From Soonwooa sp. (GTDB lineage Bacteria; Bacteroidota; Bacteroidia; Flavobacteriales; Weeksellaceae), in assembly GCF_030151385.1 (NCBI RefSeq), contig NZ_JASLDS010000046.1, positions 66,920 through 130,919 of the forward strand: a DNA stretch of 64,000 bases. The letters are read 5' to 3'. The stretch's first letter is position 1, and every line of letters begins with the position of its first letter. The notes below the pieces were generated by a model, which saw nothing but the letters and a program-made list of their open reading frames with translations, was not told the origin of the DNA and did not search any database. The position numbers and the translations under genes were made by a program. Below, piece after piece: positions 18,837-28,078 of the stretch.

Positions 18837-20972
18837 ATGAAAATTAAATTTACTTTTTTATTAACGCTGTTATGCATATTCACTTTTGCACAGAATGAGT
18901 TTATTACAGTTTGGAAGCCTAGTAATCCTTCAAGTACAATCCCAGGCTTGCCTAAGAGTTCCCTTAACGAAATCTATTTTCCTGGAGCAGGAAATAATTA
19001 TAATATTTATTGGGAGGAAATAGGGAATGCTTCTCATAATGGTACTTTGTTGAATGTAACGAATACGATATCCACCCCTATATTAATTAATTTTGGAATC
19101 GGCGCAACATGGAACGCACAGTATATTCTAAAAGTAAGCAATGGTAATGGTACTTTTTCAAGCATTGAAAGTACTATGGGTGATTATGAAAAATTATTAG
19201 AGTTAAAACAATGGGGAAATATTAAATGGCAAAGTATGGAAAAAGCCTTTTATGGCGCCAAAAATATGGATGTGACTGCTACGGATATTCCGAATTTGTC
19301 CTTAACTAATAGTATGCAGGGAATGTTCTCTGTATGTGGGAATCTTAAAGCAAATAAATCTTTTGAACTCTGGAATACATCGACCATCACAAATATGGAT
19401 TCCATGTTTAATGGCGCATATTATTTTAATCAAGATATTGGTAGTTGGGACACTTCTAATGTTACTAATATGAGTAAAATGTTTATGAACACATACTTTA
19501 ATAAGAATATTGGTAGTTGGGATACTTCCAAAGTTACAGATATGTCTGAGATGTTCTCTTCTGCGTATAACTTTAATCAAGATATTGGTAGTTGGGATAC
19601 TTCCAAAGTTACAGATATGCATAAAATGTTCTTTTTAGCAGATAAATTTAATCAAGATATTGGTAGTTGGAACACTTCTAAAGTTACAAATATGCAATTT
19701 GCGTTCAATAATGCTACTTCATTTAACCAAAATATTGGAAATTGGAACACCTCCAATGTCACGGATATGTCACTAATGTTTTTTAAGGCATCTGCTTTCA
19801 ACAAAAATATTGGGAATTGGGACACTTCGAAAGTTACTACAATGAATGCTATGTTTTATTCAGCTTCCGCCTTCAATCAAGATATTGGAAATTGGAATAC
19901 CTACAATGTCAAGAATATGTCACGAATGTTTTACAATGCTTCTGCTTTTAATCAAAATATTGGAAATTGGGATACTTCTAATGTTACCGATATGAATAAT
20001 ATGTTTTACGAAGCATCTGTTTTTAATCAGAATATCGGCAATTGGAACACTTCCAACGTTATAAAAATGCACTTGATGTTTTACAATGCTTCTGTTTTTA
20101 ATCAAAATATTGGAAATTGGAATACCTCAAATGTCACGGATATGTCATATATGTTTTATAGAGCTTCCGCCTTCAATCAAGATATTGGAAATTGGGATAC
20201 CTCTAATGTTACTGATATGAACAATATGTTCAATTACGCATCTAAATTTAATCGAGATATTGGGAATTGGAATACTTCTAAAGTTACTAATATGAATGGT
20301 ATGTTTTCTTTAGCTTCTGCTTTCAATCAAAATATTGGGAAGTGGGATACTTCTAATGTTAAAAATATGGCGATTATGTTCTATGTATCAACAGCTTTCA
20401 ATCAAAACATTGGTAATTGGGACACTTCGAAGGTGGAAAATATGAATTTTATGTTTAGTCGTGCATATAATTTTAATCAAGATATTGGAAACTGGAACCT
20501 AAAAAGCATTGTGACGATAGACGGAATATTCCAAAATACAAATTTATCTTGTCAAAATTATGACAAGACATTAATAGGTTGGGCCAATAATTCTAATACA
20601 CCTAATAATCTAGAATTTACAGATAATACTAATACAATCTATTCATCACAAGAAGCTGTTAATGCTAGAAATTATCTCATCAATACAAAAGGCTGGACAA
20701 TAACAGGAGATAATTATGATCCTAATTGCGCCTTAGCAACCGATGAAGTGCAGAACAAAAAAATCAAAATATATCCTAACCCAGCTAGCGATTATGTAAT
20801 CCTTGACAACGTAAAAACCGCGACCGAATTCGAAATATATGATATGCAAGGAAAACTTGTAAAAAAAGAGAAATACCAAAATGCAAAAATCTCACTTAAA
20901 AATTTAGCAAAAGGTATTTATTACATCAATATCCCGTCAGAACAATTTTCGCAAAAGATAATTGTTAAATAG
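18837..20972 (+). CDS. BspA-like (DUF285) repeat surface protein with type IX sorting domain
   Basis: 711 residues from the ATG at 18837, which begins a good signal peptide (KIKFTFLLTLLCIFTFAQ); the frame extends upstream to a TTG, but that part overlaps the promoter and terminator. Residues ~179-552 are 15 tandem 25-residue repeats of the type W(D/N)TSxVTxMxxMFxxAxxFNQ(D/N)IGN, one of them a residue short, plus a degenerate sixteenth. These are BspA-type leucine-rich-like repeats, often involved in adhesion or interaction. The end (IYPNPASDYVIL...LAKGIYYINI...KIIVK) is a type IX sorting domain. It is a single-gene unit with terminators on both sides. Confidence 0.9.
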   Translation: MKIKFTFLLTLLCIFTFAQNEFITVWKPSNPSSTIPGLPKSSLNEIYFPGAGNNYNIYWEEIGNASHNGTLLNVTNTISTPILINFGIGATWNAQYILKVSNGNGTFSSIESTMGDYEKLLELKQWGNIKWQSMEKAFYGAKNMDVTATDIPNLSLTNSMQGMFSVCGNLKANKSFELWNTSTITNMDSMFNGAYYFNQDIGSWDTSNVTNMSKMFMNTYFNKNIGSWDTSKVTDMSEMFSSAYNFNQDIGSWDTSKVTDMHKMFFLADKFNQDIGSWNTSKVTNMQFAFNNATSFNQNIGNWNTSNVTDMSLMFFKASAFNKNIGNWDTSKVTTMNAMFYSASAFNQDIGNWNTYNVKNMSRMFYNASAFNQNIGNWDTSNVTDMNNMFYEASVFNQNIGNWNTSNVIKMHLMFYNASVFNQNIGNWNTSNVTDMSYMFYRASAFNQDIGNWDTSNVTDMNNMFNYASKFNRDIGNWNTSKVTNMNGMFSLASAFNQNIGKWDTSNVKNMAIMFYVSTAFNQNIGNWDTSKVENMNFMFSRAYNFNQDIGNWNLKSIVTIDGIFQNTNLSCQNYDKTLIGWANNSNTPNNLEFTDNTNTIYSSQEAVNARNYLINTKGWTITGDNYDPNCALATDEVQNKKIKIYPNPASDYVILDNVKTATEFEIYDMQGKLVKKEKYQNAKISLKNLAKGIYYINIPSEQFSQKIIVK
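19371..20492 (+). repeat. Fifteen tandem 75-bp coding repeats
   Basis: The DNA coding the BspA-type repeats is 1122 bp, that is fifteen 75-bp units minus one codon (the second unit lacks a residue). Units share stretches such as AATATTGGAAATTGG but differ at many third positions, so they are old copies rather than a recent expansion. Copy number could still change by recombination. Confidence 0.85.
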
Positions 20973-20993
20973 ATTATCATAAATTCAAATATT

Positions 20994-21027
20994 TATCCCG
21001 TTTCAAGCTTTGGAACGGGATTTTTTT
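20994..21027 (+). terminator. Terminator after the BspA-repeat gene
   Basis: ATCCCGTTTCAAG and CTTTGGAACGGGAT form the stem, followed by eight T residues. It is nearly identical to the ahcY terminator at 18782. Confidence 0.85.
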
Positions 21028-21060
21028 TATCAAATAGTTTTTCTATGTTAAAAAAAACTA

Positions 21061-21068
21061 TATTTTTG
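21061..21068 (+). promoter_or_regulatory. Promoter -7 box for the YiaAB gene
   Basis: TATTTTTG, matching TAnnTTTG, 22 bases before the ATG at 21091. Confidence 0.5.
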
Positions 21069-21090
21069 ATTTAAGTTAAAAAACAGAATT

Positions 21091-21483
21091 ATGAAAAAAC
21101 AAAAGGTATCAAATGCCTTCGTCGCAGCATCGTGGGTTGCCTTGGGTGCAGGAATGATCGGCTTTATCGTGGGATTAACAAGAGCCGAAATGGAACTAAA
21201 CGAAAAAGGTTATTATTTTACAATACTTCTTTATGGTTTATTTGCAGTAGTTTCTTTGCAAAAAGCTGTGAGAGACCGTCTAGAAAACATCAAAGTAACG
21301 GACATCTATTATGGAATTTGTTGGTTCGCAACACTGTCATCTATTGTCCTTTTGGCAATCGGCTTATGGAATGCGACAATTCTCCCAAGCGAAAAAGGTT
21401 TCTATGCTTTTGCATTTCTTTTGGCATTATTCGGAGCAATTGCTGTACAGAAAAATACCAGAGACAATATGCTTGAAGATTAA
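21091..21483 (+). CDS. YiaA/YiaB-family inner-membrane protein
   Basis: 130 residues made of two repeats of the YiaAB two-helix unit: residues ~10-60 (AASWVALGAGMIGFIVGL...NEKGYYFTILLYGLFAVVSLQKAVRD) and ~72-125 (CWFATLSSIVLLAIGLWNA...SEKGFYAFAFLLALFGAIAVQKNTRD). The internal duplication, with the shared EKG(Y/F)Y and Q(K)xxRD landmarks, is typical. Four membrane segments are predicted by eye. The cellular role of the family is not known. It has its own promoter box and terminator. Confidence 0.88.
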   Translation: MKKQKVSNAFVAASWVALGAGMIGFIVGLTRAEMELNEKGYYFTILLYGLFAVVSLQKAVRDRLENIKVTDIYYGICWFATLSSIVLLAIGLWNATILPSEKGFYAFAFLLALFGAIAVQKNTRDNMLED

Positions 21484-21505
21484 TCTCATTCTTTTTTAAA
21501 ATATA

Positions 21506-21534
21506 AAACGCTTCTCAATTGGAAGCGTTTTTTT
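21506..21534 (+). terminator. Terminator after the YiaAB gene
   Basis: AAACGCTTC and GAAGCGTTT form a 9-bp stem with a 7-base loop, followed by T residues. Confidence 0.85.
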
Positions 21535-21558
21535 ATTATTTTAGATTAAATTTTAATT

Positions 21559-21708
21559 TTGAAAAGTATTTTACTATTTTGAATTTGTATACTCTCACTT
21601 AATTTTTGTAGTGATTTCGGTTCGACTTTAGACTATAATCTAGTTAACCCTAAGAATAACGATTGGATTGTACCACTTGATAGTCTCAAAGTTTTAATCA
21701 ATTTTTAA
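21559..21708 (+). pseudogene. Possible relic of a small lipoprotein gene
   Basis: In one frame this stretch reads LKSILLF, an in-frame stop (TGA at 21580), then ICILSLNFCSDFGSTLDYN and on to a stop at 21706. The first part looks like a lipoprotein signal (hydrophobic run then a Cys) interrupted by a stop, and no proper ATG start remains. The downstream text (NPKNNDWIVPLDSLK) looks like real protein but is cut short. I read it as the decayed start of a lipoprotein gene; family unknown. Confidence 0.3.
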
Positions 21709-21762
21709 GTCTTCAAGAAAAACATTTAATTTGCAAAAAACTAACTTTATAAAAATTTTTGA

Positions 21763-22332
21763 ATGACCACTTCCCGACTAGAAGCCTTTAGCGATGGCGT
21801 TATTGCTGTTATTATCACCATCATGGTTATGTCTCTACAAGTTCCCAACACACCTGATTGGTCGGGAATTCGTGCTTTAGCGCCAAAATTTGTTAGCTAT
21901 ATTTTGAGTTTCCTATATGTTGGTATCTATTGGAATAACCACCATCATTTACTTAACAAAACCAATACAATTAATGGAAACATTATGTGGAGCAATCTCT
22001 TCTTTTTGTTCACATTATCTATTACACCTTTTTCTACGGCTTGGATGGGAGAACATCAGTTTCAGAAAAACACAACGATTCTTTATGGTATTATCCTGAT
22101 GTTTAATGGTGTTGCGTATGGCATCCTCTCTTATTTTATAGCGAAAAACGAAGGTCAAGATTCGGATTTTGCAAAGGCAATTGGTGCAGGCAACAAGGAG
22201 AAAATTTCAATTGTAGTCTATATTTTAGGTATAGCAGCTTCATTTTTTGAACCTTATGTTGCTTTGGTATTTTACTATATCGTTGCCTTAATGTGGATTA
22301 TTCCTGACAAACGACTTACAGACAAAGACTAA
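21763..22332 (+). CDS. TMEM175-family (DUF1211) membrane protein, putative potassium channel
   Basis: 189 residues. The N-terminus RLEAFSDGVIAVIITIMVM carries the R-xxx-FSDG signature (FSDG at 9-12) that lines the pore of TMEM175 channels. Five to six membrane segments follow, including NNHHHLL after the second helix, as in other bacterial members. Bacterial TMEM175 proteins have one six-helix unit and assemble as tetramers conducting potassium; activity here is family-based inference. It converges on a short FUSC gene across a bidirectional terminator. Confidence 0.88.
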   Translation: MTTSRLEAFSDGVIAVIITIMVMSLQVPNTPDWSGIRALAPKFVSYILSFLYVGIYWNNHHHLLNKTNTINGNIMWSNLFFLFTLSITPFSTAWMGEHQFQKNTTILYGIILMFNGVAYGILSYFIAKNEGQDSDFAKAIGAGNKEKISIVVYILGIAASFFEPYVALVFYYIVALMWIIPDKRLTDKD

Positions 22333-22338
22333 AATAAT

Positions 22339-22372
22339 AAAAGCCTTTTCGCTATGGAAAAGGCTTTTTATC
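22339..22372. terminator. Bidirectional terminator between convergent genes
   Basis: AAAAGCCTTTTC (22339-22350) pairs perfectly with GAAAAGGCTTTT (22357-22368). A-rich and T-rich flanks let it serve both the TMEM175 gene (+) and the FUSC gene (-). Confidence 0.8.
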
Positions 22373-22392
22373 TTTTATTGAAAAGCTTAATT

Positions 22393-22893
22393 CTAATCCA
22401 TCATTTTTTTAGCATTCGAAAACAAAAACGTAATTAGCAACGCTACCGTACAACCAATAACCACACAGACAATTCTTTCGATGGCAACTGTCCAATCTTT
22501 GTGACTACTCTCTTCTACCAAAACGATAACAACTGCAGCCAAAGCGGTCCGAATTGTTTTGTCAAATCTTAAAGCCAAACCGATGACAATTGTTAAGGCG
22601 ATTCCTAGTCCTAACAAAAGCATGTTTGGCAAAGGGACAAAGTACAACAACATCCCTATTCCGCCGCCTAGCATATTACATTTTATTCTATCAAAAGCCA
22701 ATTGGTTATTATTCTCTGGTGTAAAAACCAAAACAGTTGATACGACTGCCCAATACAAAGGATACTGTGGTAACAAAAAGTAAAACGAATAGCAAATCAA
22801 AGCGCCCAAAACACATTTTACCAAATAGATTTTTTCGGCATGTGTCGCATCAAATCGTATAAAAGAGATTATTTGTCGAAATAATCGAGTCAT
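22393..22893 (-). CDS. Short FUSC-family membrane protein
   Basis: 166 residues from the ATG at 22893. About five or six membrane segments are packed in one FUSC module: LVKCVLGALICYSFYFLL, YWAVVSTVLVFTPENN (the conserved WAVVS...P block), GGGIGMLLYFVPLP, LLLGLGIALTIVIGLAL and CVVIGCTVALLITFLF. It corresponds to half of a YccS/AaeB-type protein and probably forms oligomers. The frame continues 14 codons upstream, but a TAATTTTG promoter box (22912-22919, minus) lies inside that extension, so 22893 is the better start. Substrate unknown. Confidence 0.82.
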   Translation of the reverse strand: MTRLFRQIISFIRFDATHAEKIYLVKCVLGALICYSFYFLLPQYPLYWAVVSTVLVFTPENNNQLAFDRIKCNMLGGGIGMLLYFVPLPNMLLLGLGIALTIVIGLALRFDKTIRTALAAVVIVLVEESSHKDWTVAIERIVCVVIGCTVALLITFLFSNAKKMMD

Positions 22894-22911
22894 GTTTAAA
22901 AATTGAACCCA

Positions 22912-22919
22912 CAAAATTA
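22912..22919 (-). promoter_or_regulatory. Promoter -7 box for the short FUSC gene
   Basis: TAATTTTG on the minus strand, 18 bases before the ATG at 22893. It decides the start codon choice. Confidence 0.5.
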
Positions 22920-23029
22920 CAAATTCTTCGCGCAATTAATATTCAATCCTATAATATTTAAAGCTTAAATATTTTAGAAAAACTCCAATTATTAGTAACT
23001 TGCCATTAATAAATAAGAATTAAAACAAT

Positions 23030-24472
23030 ATGGAATATTCTCAATTAGAACCAAAAAATATTTGGAAGAATTTCGCATTGCTTAACGCAGTACCACGTCC
23101 ATCAAAAAAGGAAGAACGTGTGATTGCTTTCATTAAAAAATTTGGTGAAGACCTAGGTCTTGACACCCACGTTGATGAAGTTGGCAATGTTATTATCCGC
23201 AAAGCAGCAACAGCTGGTATGGAAAACCGTCAACCAATTGTATTACAATCTCACCTTGATATGGTTTGTCAAAAAAACAGCGATGTCGATTTTGACTTTG
23301 ACACGCAAGGCATCCAGATGTATGTCGATGGCGATTGGGTGAGAGCTAAAGGAACGACTTTAGGTGCTGACAATGGTCTAGGTGTTGCAACTATTATGAC
23401 GATTTTGGAAAGCAACGACATTCCGCATCCTGCTATGGAAGCGCTTTTCACGATTGATGAAGAAACAGGGATGACAGGCGCACTTGGTCTTAAAGGTGGA
23501 CTTTTGCACGGCGATATTTTACTAAATCTTGACACAGAAGAAGATGACGAAATTGATATCGGATGTGCTGGAGGTGTCGATGTAACAGCGACGGCTAATT
23601 TTGGGACTGTTGATGCAAAAGCTGATGTATATTCTATTCAGATTAAAGGTTTACAAGGTGGACATTCTGGAATGGATATCCATAAAGGTTTTGGAAACGC
23701 TAACAAAATCTTAGGGAGATTCTTATTTGAAGGATTAAACAATGATATTCAAATTATTAATATCGATGGTGGCGGCTTGAGAAATGCGATTCCTAGAGAG
23801 GCGAAAGCTTTGGTTTCTGTTACAAATGCAGCAGATTTTGAAAAAGCAACTTCCGACCTTAAAGCAAGCATTCTTGAAGAATTTGCTAAAATCGAAAAAG
23901 ATCTAGCGATTACAATTGAGAAATCGTCTACAGCAGACAAAGCTCTAAATATCGAGGATTCAAAAAAAGTGGTATACGCTATCAATGCCGCGCACAATGG
24001 TGTTTTCCGAATGAGTCCAGATGTTGAAGGCTTGGTGGAAGCCTCTAACAATGTAGCGAGAGTTGAGGTTAAAGATGGTTCGGTTAAAATCTTAAACCTA
24101 ACGAGATCTTCTGTAGAATCTACTAAAATTGAAGTTGCACAACAGCTAATTTCTTCATTCGAAAGCAATGGTATCAAAACTGAATTGACAGGAAGCTATC
24201 CTGGCTGGAAACCAAATCCAGGCGCCGAAATCATCCAGATTATGACCAATCTTTACGAAAAGGATTTTGGCGAAAAACCAGTGGTTGTCGCTTGTCACGC
24301 TGGATTAGAATGTGGAATTATCGGTACCAATTATCCAAAAATGGAAATGGTAAGTTTTGGACCAACTATTAAAGGAGCGCACTCACCAGACGAAAGAGCA
24401 TGCATTTCTTCAGTTCAAAAGTTTTGGAAATATCTACAAGAGATTTTGCAGAACATTCCCGTAAAGAAATAA
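23030..24472 (+). CDS. pepD: Beta-Ala-His (Xaa-His) dipeptidase, M20 family
   Basis: 480 residues, full length for PepD/carnosinase-type aminoacyl-histidine dipeptidase. Metal-site motifs are in order: QSHLDMV (first ligand His plus the catalytic-base-adjacent Asp), GADNGLG (bridging Asp), DEETGMTGALGL (catalytic Glu-Glu), LNLDTEEDDE, and a C-terminal CHAGLECG...HSPDERACISS block with the last ligand. The insert from about 190 to 400 is the lid/dimerisation domain, with GGHSGMDIHKG at its start. It hydrolyses dipeptides in the cytoplasm. It is a single gene ending at a bidirectional hairpin. Confidence 0.94.
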   Translation: MEYSQLEPKNIWKNFALLNAVPRPSKKEERVIAFIKKFGEDLGLDTHVDEVGNVIIRKAATAGMENRQPIVLQSHLDMVCQKNSDVDFDFDTQGIQMYVDGDWVRAKGTTLGADNGLGVATIMTILESNDIPHPAMEALFTIDEETGMTGALGLKGGLLHGDILLNLDTEEDDEIDIGCAGGVDVTATANFGTVDAKADVYSIQIKGLQGGHSGMDIHKGFGNANKILGRFLFEGLNNDIQIINIDGGGLRNAIPREAKALVSVTNAADFEKATSDLKASILEEFAKIEKDLAITIEKSSTADKALNIEDSKKVVYAINAAHNGVFRMSPDVEGLVEASNNVARVEVKDGSVKILNLTRSSVESTKIEVAQQLISSFESNGIKTELTGSYPGWKPNPGAEIIQIMTNLYEKDFGEKPVVVACHAGLECGIIGTNYPKMEMVSFGPTIKGAHSPDERACISSVQKFWKYLQEILQNIPVKK

Positions 24473-24491
24473 TCTGAATTATTCATAAACA

Positions 24492-24526
24492 AAAACTCCT
24501 TTCAAAAACTTGAAAGGAGTTTTTTG
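24492..24526. terminator. Bidirectional terminator between pepD and the DUF3060 gene
   Basis: AAAACTCCTTTCAA (24492-24505) pairs perfectly with TTGAAAGGAGTTTT (24510-24523), with T residues after it on the plus strand and on the minus strand as well. Confidence 0.85.
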
Positions 24527-24536
24527 TTACCAAAAA

Positions 24537-24971
24537 TTATTTCTGTTTGATGACACCAGCGCCAGGTCCCTCAACTTTCGCATCGGGACGTTTGGACTTA
24601 TTATCTGTCGTTCTGTAATAGACTTTAGAACTAGAACCACTAATTAATACATTATTTACCTTATCAACATATACCGTATTCCCAGCGCCTTCCACAATAA
24701 TTTTGGAAGCAAAACCATTAATCGTAATGACGTTACTTGTTCCATCGACACGCAAAGTTCCTCCAGAAAGGCTAAAAGTTTTTTTGTAACCAACACCTTC
24801 CACGTGTACATTTCCATTCTCCTCAGTGATGTCACCTGCTGTACCAGCATTACCACCTGCTTTACTTGCCATACCAGCAGCATCGTTTAGGATTCCGCCA
24901 AGATTTTGGCTGTATACATTGCTAAAAATTAAACCCAATCCTAATACAAGTACAAAATTTAATTTCTTCAT
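24537..24971 (-). CDS. Secreted DUF3060-type protein
   Basis: 144 residues with a signal peptide ending near NVYSQ (residue 22) and a Gly/Ala-rich linker (GMASKAGGNAGTAG). The C-terminal half repeats a short strand unit with Gly-x-x-Asn turns (LRVDGTSNVITING, IIVEGAGNTVYVDKV, VLISGSSSKVYY), which is the DUF3060 pattern of a small beta-helix-like fold. Function is unknown; it is probably periplasmic or surface-associated. It is divergent from the M4 protease gene across 294 bases. Confidence 0.78.
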   Translation of the reverse strand: MKKLNFVLVLGLGLIFSNVYSQNLGGILNDAAGMASKAGGNAGTAGDITEENGNVHVEGVGYKKTFSLSGGTLRVDGTSNVITINGFASKIIVEGAGNTVYVDKVNNVLISGSSSKVYYRTTDNKSKRPDAKVEGPGAGVIKQK

Positions 24972-25265
24972 TTTGTTTTTATTTAGTTTAATGCTACATA
25001 AATAACGACTTGAACGAAATAAAATTCCCTAATAAACATTAAATAATTAATAACTTCATTGCAAAAATTAAATTTCAAAGCATCAATCAAAAAAAATTAA
25101 AATCATTAATCAATTTCGACATTAAACAACATTATCAATAAACAAAATGCATAAATAATCGAAAACCGATAAAAAAAATCAATAAAAACAAAATCCAAAT
25201 ATGATATAAATCATAATTTTTCGTTAAATTAGCGCCACATAAAAATCGCATTTAATAAATTTATA

Positions 25266-28022
25266 ATGAGAAAAAATCTACTTAGTTTAGGATTTATAGG
25301 TGTTTTGTTTTTGTCAGGTAATTTGACTGCACAAAACCAGATTAGCAACAAAGTATTACACGAAAATGGAACTCCTAGCTTGATAAGCTTTGCTCCTAGT
25401 AATAATCTATCTTCTTTATCTTCACAGAATATTTTTCAAGAATATCTTGGTCTGTCACCTAAGACAGAAATGAAACTTATAAAAAGTGAAGTTGACAACA
25501 CTGGAAAATTCAAAAATGAAAAATACCAAATGTATTTTGAAGGGATTCCAGTAGAATACGGTGTATACAACTTGCATTACAAAAATGCAATGTTAACAGC
25601 AATGAATGGTGAGATTTTCAAAACTGACGCTGTACAAAACCAAGCTTCAATCACCGCTGAACAAGCATTTAGCAAGGCTAAAAAATATGTCAATGCAACT
25701 TCTTATATGTGGGAAGATGCAGGGTACACCAAATCTTTTGGTTATGCTAAACCAGCAGGAGACAAGGTGCTTTTACCAATTGCAACAGCGGATGGAGGAT
25801 ATAAGTTAATCCTGGCTTACAAGTTTGACATCTATGCATCTGCCCCTATTAGCAGAGGTTGGGTATTTGTTGACGCAAATGATGGTAAAATATTAGCTTA
25901 TGATGCGATTATGAAGCATGCTAAGATGAATGATAATTTCCCTACTAACAATATTAACTTCGAGCAACCCATCACGCTTAATACAGCTTATACACAAGAG
26001 GCATTATTTGTAGCAGGTACTGCGGCAACAAGATATAGTGGAGAGCGTAGCATTGATACGACCTTATTAACAAGTGGTACTAATAGTGGAAAATATGTGC
26101 TTACTGATTATTCTCGCGGAAATGGTATCCTTACCAAAAATGCTAAAAAAACAGCAACTACTAGCACAACTTTAGATTTTGTAGATGATGATAACAATTG
26201 GACTGCGGCGGAGTTTGACAACGCAGCTTTTGATAATGCAGCTTTAGATGCTCATTGGGGAGTTTCAAAAACATACGATTACTTTAAAGATACTTTTGGG
26301 CGTAACAGCTATGATAACGCAGGCACAGCTTTGCGTAGCTATGTTCATTATAGCACATCATACGAAAATGCTGGCTGGACTGGTACAGAAATGATTTATG
26401 GCGACGGCGCAACTAGATTCAAACCGCTTACTGCTTTTGATGTGACAGCTCATGAGCTTGGCCATGGCGTATGTCAAGAGTCAGCAAATCTTGCCTACCA
26501 AAGAGAATCAGGTGCTCTTAATGAAGGTTTATCAGACATTTGGGGTGCAATTATCGAGCACAAATATGCTCCAGAGAAACAAGCGTTCTTAATTGGTGAA
26601 GATATTGTAAAAATAGCGCCAAATTATTTAAGATCAATGATAACTCCAAAAACAGGACTTACTGCGCAACCAGATACTTACAGAGGCACTAACTGGTACC
26701 CTTCTTCTGTTGAAGAATGTGCAGTTCCTAATAGTCAAATCAATGACAATTGTGGTGTACATTACAATAGTGGTGTCCTTAACCATTGGTTCTACATCTT
26801 AGTAATGGGCAAAACAGGTACTAATGATCTTGGTAACTCTTATGATGTTACTGGAATTGGTTGGGAAAAAGCAGAAAAACTTGTTTACAAATTAGAAACC
26901 GAATACCTAACAGCAAACTCAAATTATAAGAATGCGCGCGACTATGCTATCGAAGTGGCAAAAGCACTTTACGGCGTAAATTCGCCTGAAATGATTGCGG
27001 TTCAAAATGCATTTTTTGCAGTAGGTGTTGGCGTTAAGTATCTTACAACGCCAGATACGACGCCACCGACAATTCCTACTAACTTAACAGCAAGCAACAT
27101 TAAAGGCAATTCAGCAAAATTAAGTTGGGGAGCATCTACAGATGACAATGCAATGGAAGGCTACATTATTTACAAAGATGGAACCGAAATTGGTAGAACA
27201 ACAACTGCTCTAACTTTTGATGTAAAAGGTTTAACACAATTAACAACTTATAACTTTACTGTAAAAGCCTTAGATGCTTATGGAAATATGTCAGAAGCGA
27301 GTAATGTTGCAAAAGTTACTACAACTGACGAATTAGTATACTGTGCTTCTCAAGGGAATTCTGCAACGGACGAAATCATCAATCGTGTACAATTTAATAC
27401 CATTGACAACACGAGTACAGCAAAAGTAGGTTACGAAGATTTCACAAGTATTTCGACGACATTAGAAGCTGGAAAAACTTACGAAATAAGAATCACACCA
27501 AAATGGTCGTCTGCTTCTTATGAAGAAGGTTATGCAGTATTTATCGATTGGAACAATAATGGTTCTTTCGATGATGCTAACGAAGTAGTATTGACACAAC
27601 AACCTACTAAAACCAATCCAGTTGTTGGAAACATTACTGTTCCTGCAAACGCTGTTCTTAACAAAAATGTAAGAATGAGAGTATCTCTAAAATGGAATGG
27701 TATCCCGACAGCCTGCGAAACCTTCCCTTATGGGCAAGTTGAAGACTATTCGGTAAAAGTTGTTGACAAATTAGCTGTAGCAGATATTAATAAAAACAAT
27801 GCTTTCAGCGTCTTCCCTAACCCAGTTAAAGATGTGCTTAACATCCAGACTAAGAAATCTGGCGAAATTAGTTACCAAGTGATTAACACTGCAGGACAAG
27901 CAGTAATGTCAGGTAAAACTAAGGAAAATAACATCCAAGTTCAGTCATTGCCAGTTGGTAATTACATCATCCAAATGACAAATGGCGAAGAAACTTCTAC
28001 TCAAAAATTCATCAAAAAGTAG
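25266..28022 (+). CDS. Secreted M4 (thermolysin-like) metalloprotease with type IX sorting domain
   Basis: 918 residues: signal peptide (to NLTAQ), an FTP/PepSY-type propeptide (~25-215), the M4 catalytic domain (~240-590), a fibronectin type III domain (~598-690), a GEVED-type domain (~695-835, with FIDWNNNGSFDDANE) and a type IX sorting domain (VFPNPVKDVLNI...LPVGNYIIQM...KFIKK). The zinc site is complete: HELGH at 396-400 and the third ligand Glu420 in GALNEGLSD; the second catalytic His lies in the NNCGVHYNSGVLNHWFY block. It is an extracellular protease, probably made as an inactive precursor and delivered through the PorU/PorV system. Full length, single gene. Confidence 0.95.
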   Translation: MRKNLLSLGFIGVLFLSGNLTAQNQISNKVLHENGTPSLISFAPSNNLSSLSSQNIFQEYLGLSPKTEMKLIKSEVDNTGKFKNEKYQMYFEGIPVEYGVYNLHYKNAMLTAMNGEIFKTDAVQNQASITAEQAFSKAKKYVNATSYMWEDAGYTKSFGYAKPAGDKVLLPIATADGGYKLILAYKFDIYASAPISRGWVFVDANDGKILAYDAIMKHAKMNDNFPTNNINFEQPITLNTAYTQEALFVAGTAATRYSGERSIDTTLLTSGTNSGKYVLTDYSRGNGILTKNAKKTATTSTTLDFVDDDNNWTAAEFDNAAFDNAALDAHWGVSKTYDYFKDTFGRNSYDNAGTALRSYVHYSTSYENAGWTGTEMIYGDGATRFKPLTAFDVTAHELGHGVCQESANLAYQRESGALNEGLSDIWGAIIEHKYAPEKQAFLIGEDIVKIAPNYLRSMITPKTGLTAQPDTYRGTNWYPSSVEECAVPNSQINDNCGVHYNSGVLNHWFYILVMGKTGTNDLGNSYDVTGIGWEKAEKLVYKLETEYLTANSNYKNARDYAIEVAKALYGVNSPEMIAVQNAFFAVGVGVKYLTTPDTTPPTIPTNLTASNIKGNSAKLSWGASTDDNAMEGYIIYKDGTEIGRTTTALTFDVKGLTQLTTYNFTVKALDAYGNMSEASNVAKVTTTDELVYCASQGNSATDEIINRVQFNTIDNTSTAKVGYEDFTSISTTLEAGKTYEIRITPKWSSASYEEGYAVFIDWNNNGSFDDANEVVLTQQPTKTNPVVGNITVPANAVLNKNVRMRVSLKWNGIPTACETFPYGQVEDYSVKVVDKLAVADINKNNAFSVFPNPVKDVLNIQTKKSGEISYQVINTAGQAVMSGKTKENNIQVQSLPVGNYIIQMTNGEETSTQKFIKK

Positions 28023-28046
28023 AAATCTTTCGAAACTATATTTTAC

Positions 28047-28075
28047 AAACCGTTGCTTCTGGCAGCGGTTTTTTA
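28047..28075 (+). terminator. Terminator after the M4 protease gene
   Basis: AAACCGTTGC (28047-28056) pairs with GCAGCGGTTT (28062-28071) with one G-T pair; T residues follow. Confidence 0.8.
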
Positions 28076-28078
28076 TTT

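Noticed and set aside
19302..20105. Antisense genes within the BspA-repeat region
   Set aside because: The minus-strand open frames simply mirror the 75-bp coding repeat and have no start context of their own.
19371..20492. CRISPR or non-coding repeat array
   Set aside because: The 75-bp units stay in one open frame and encode BspA-type repeats; there are no unique spacers.
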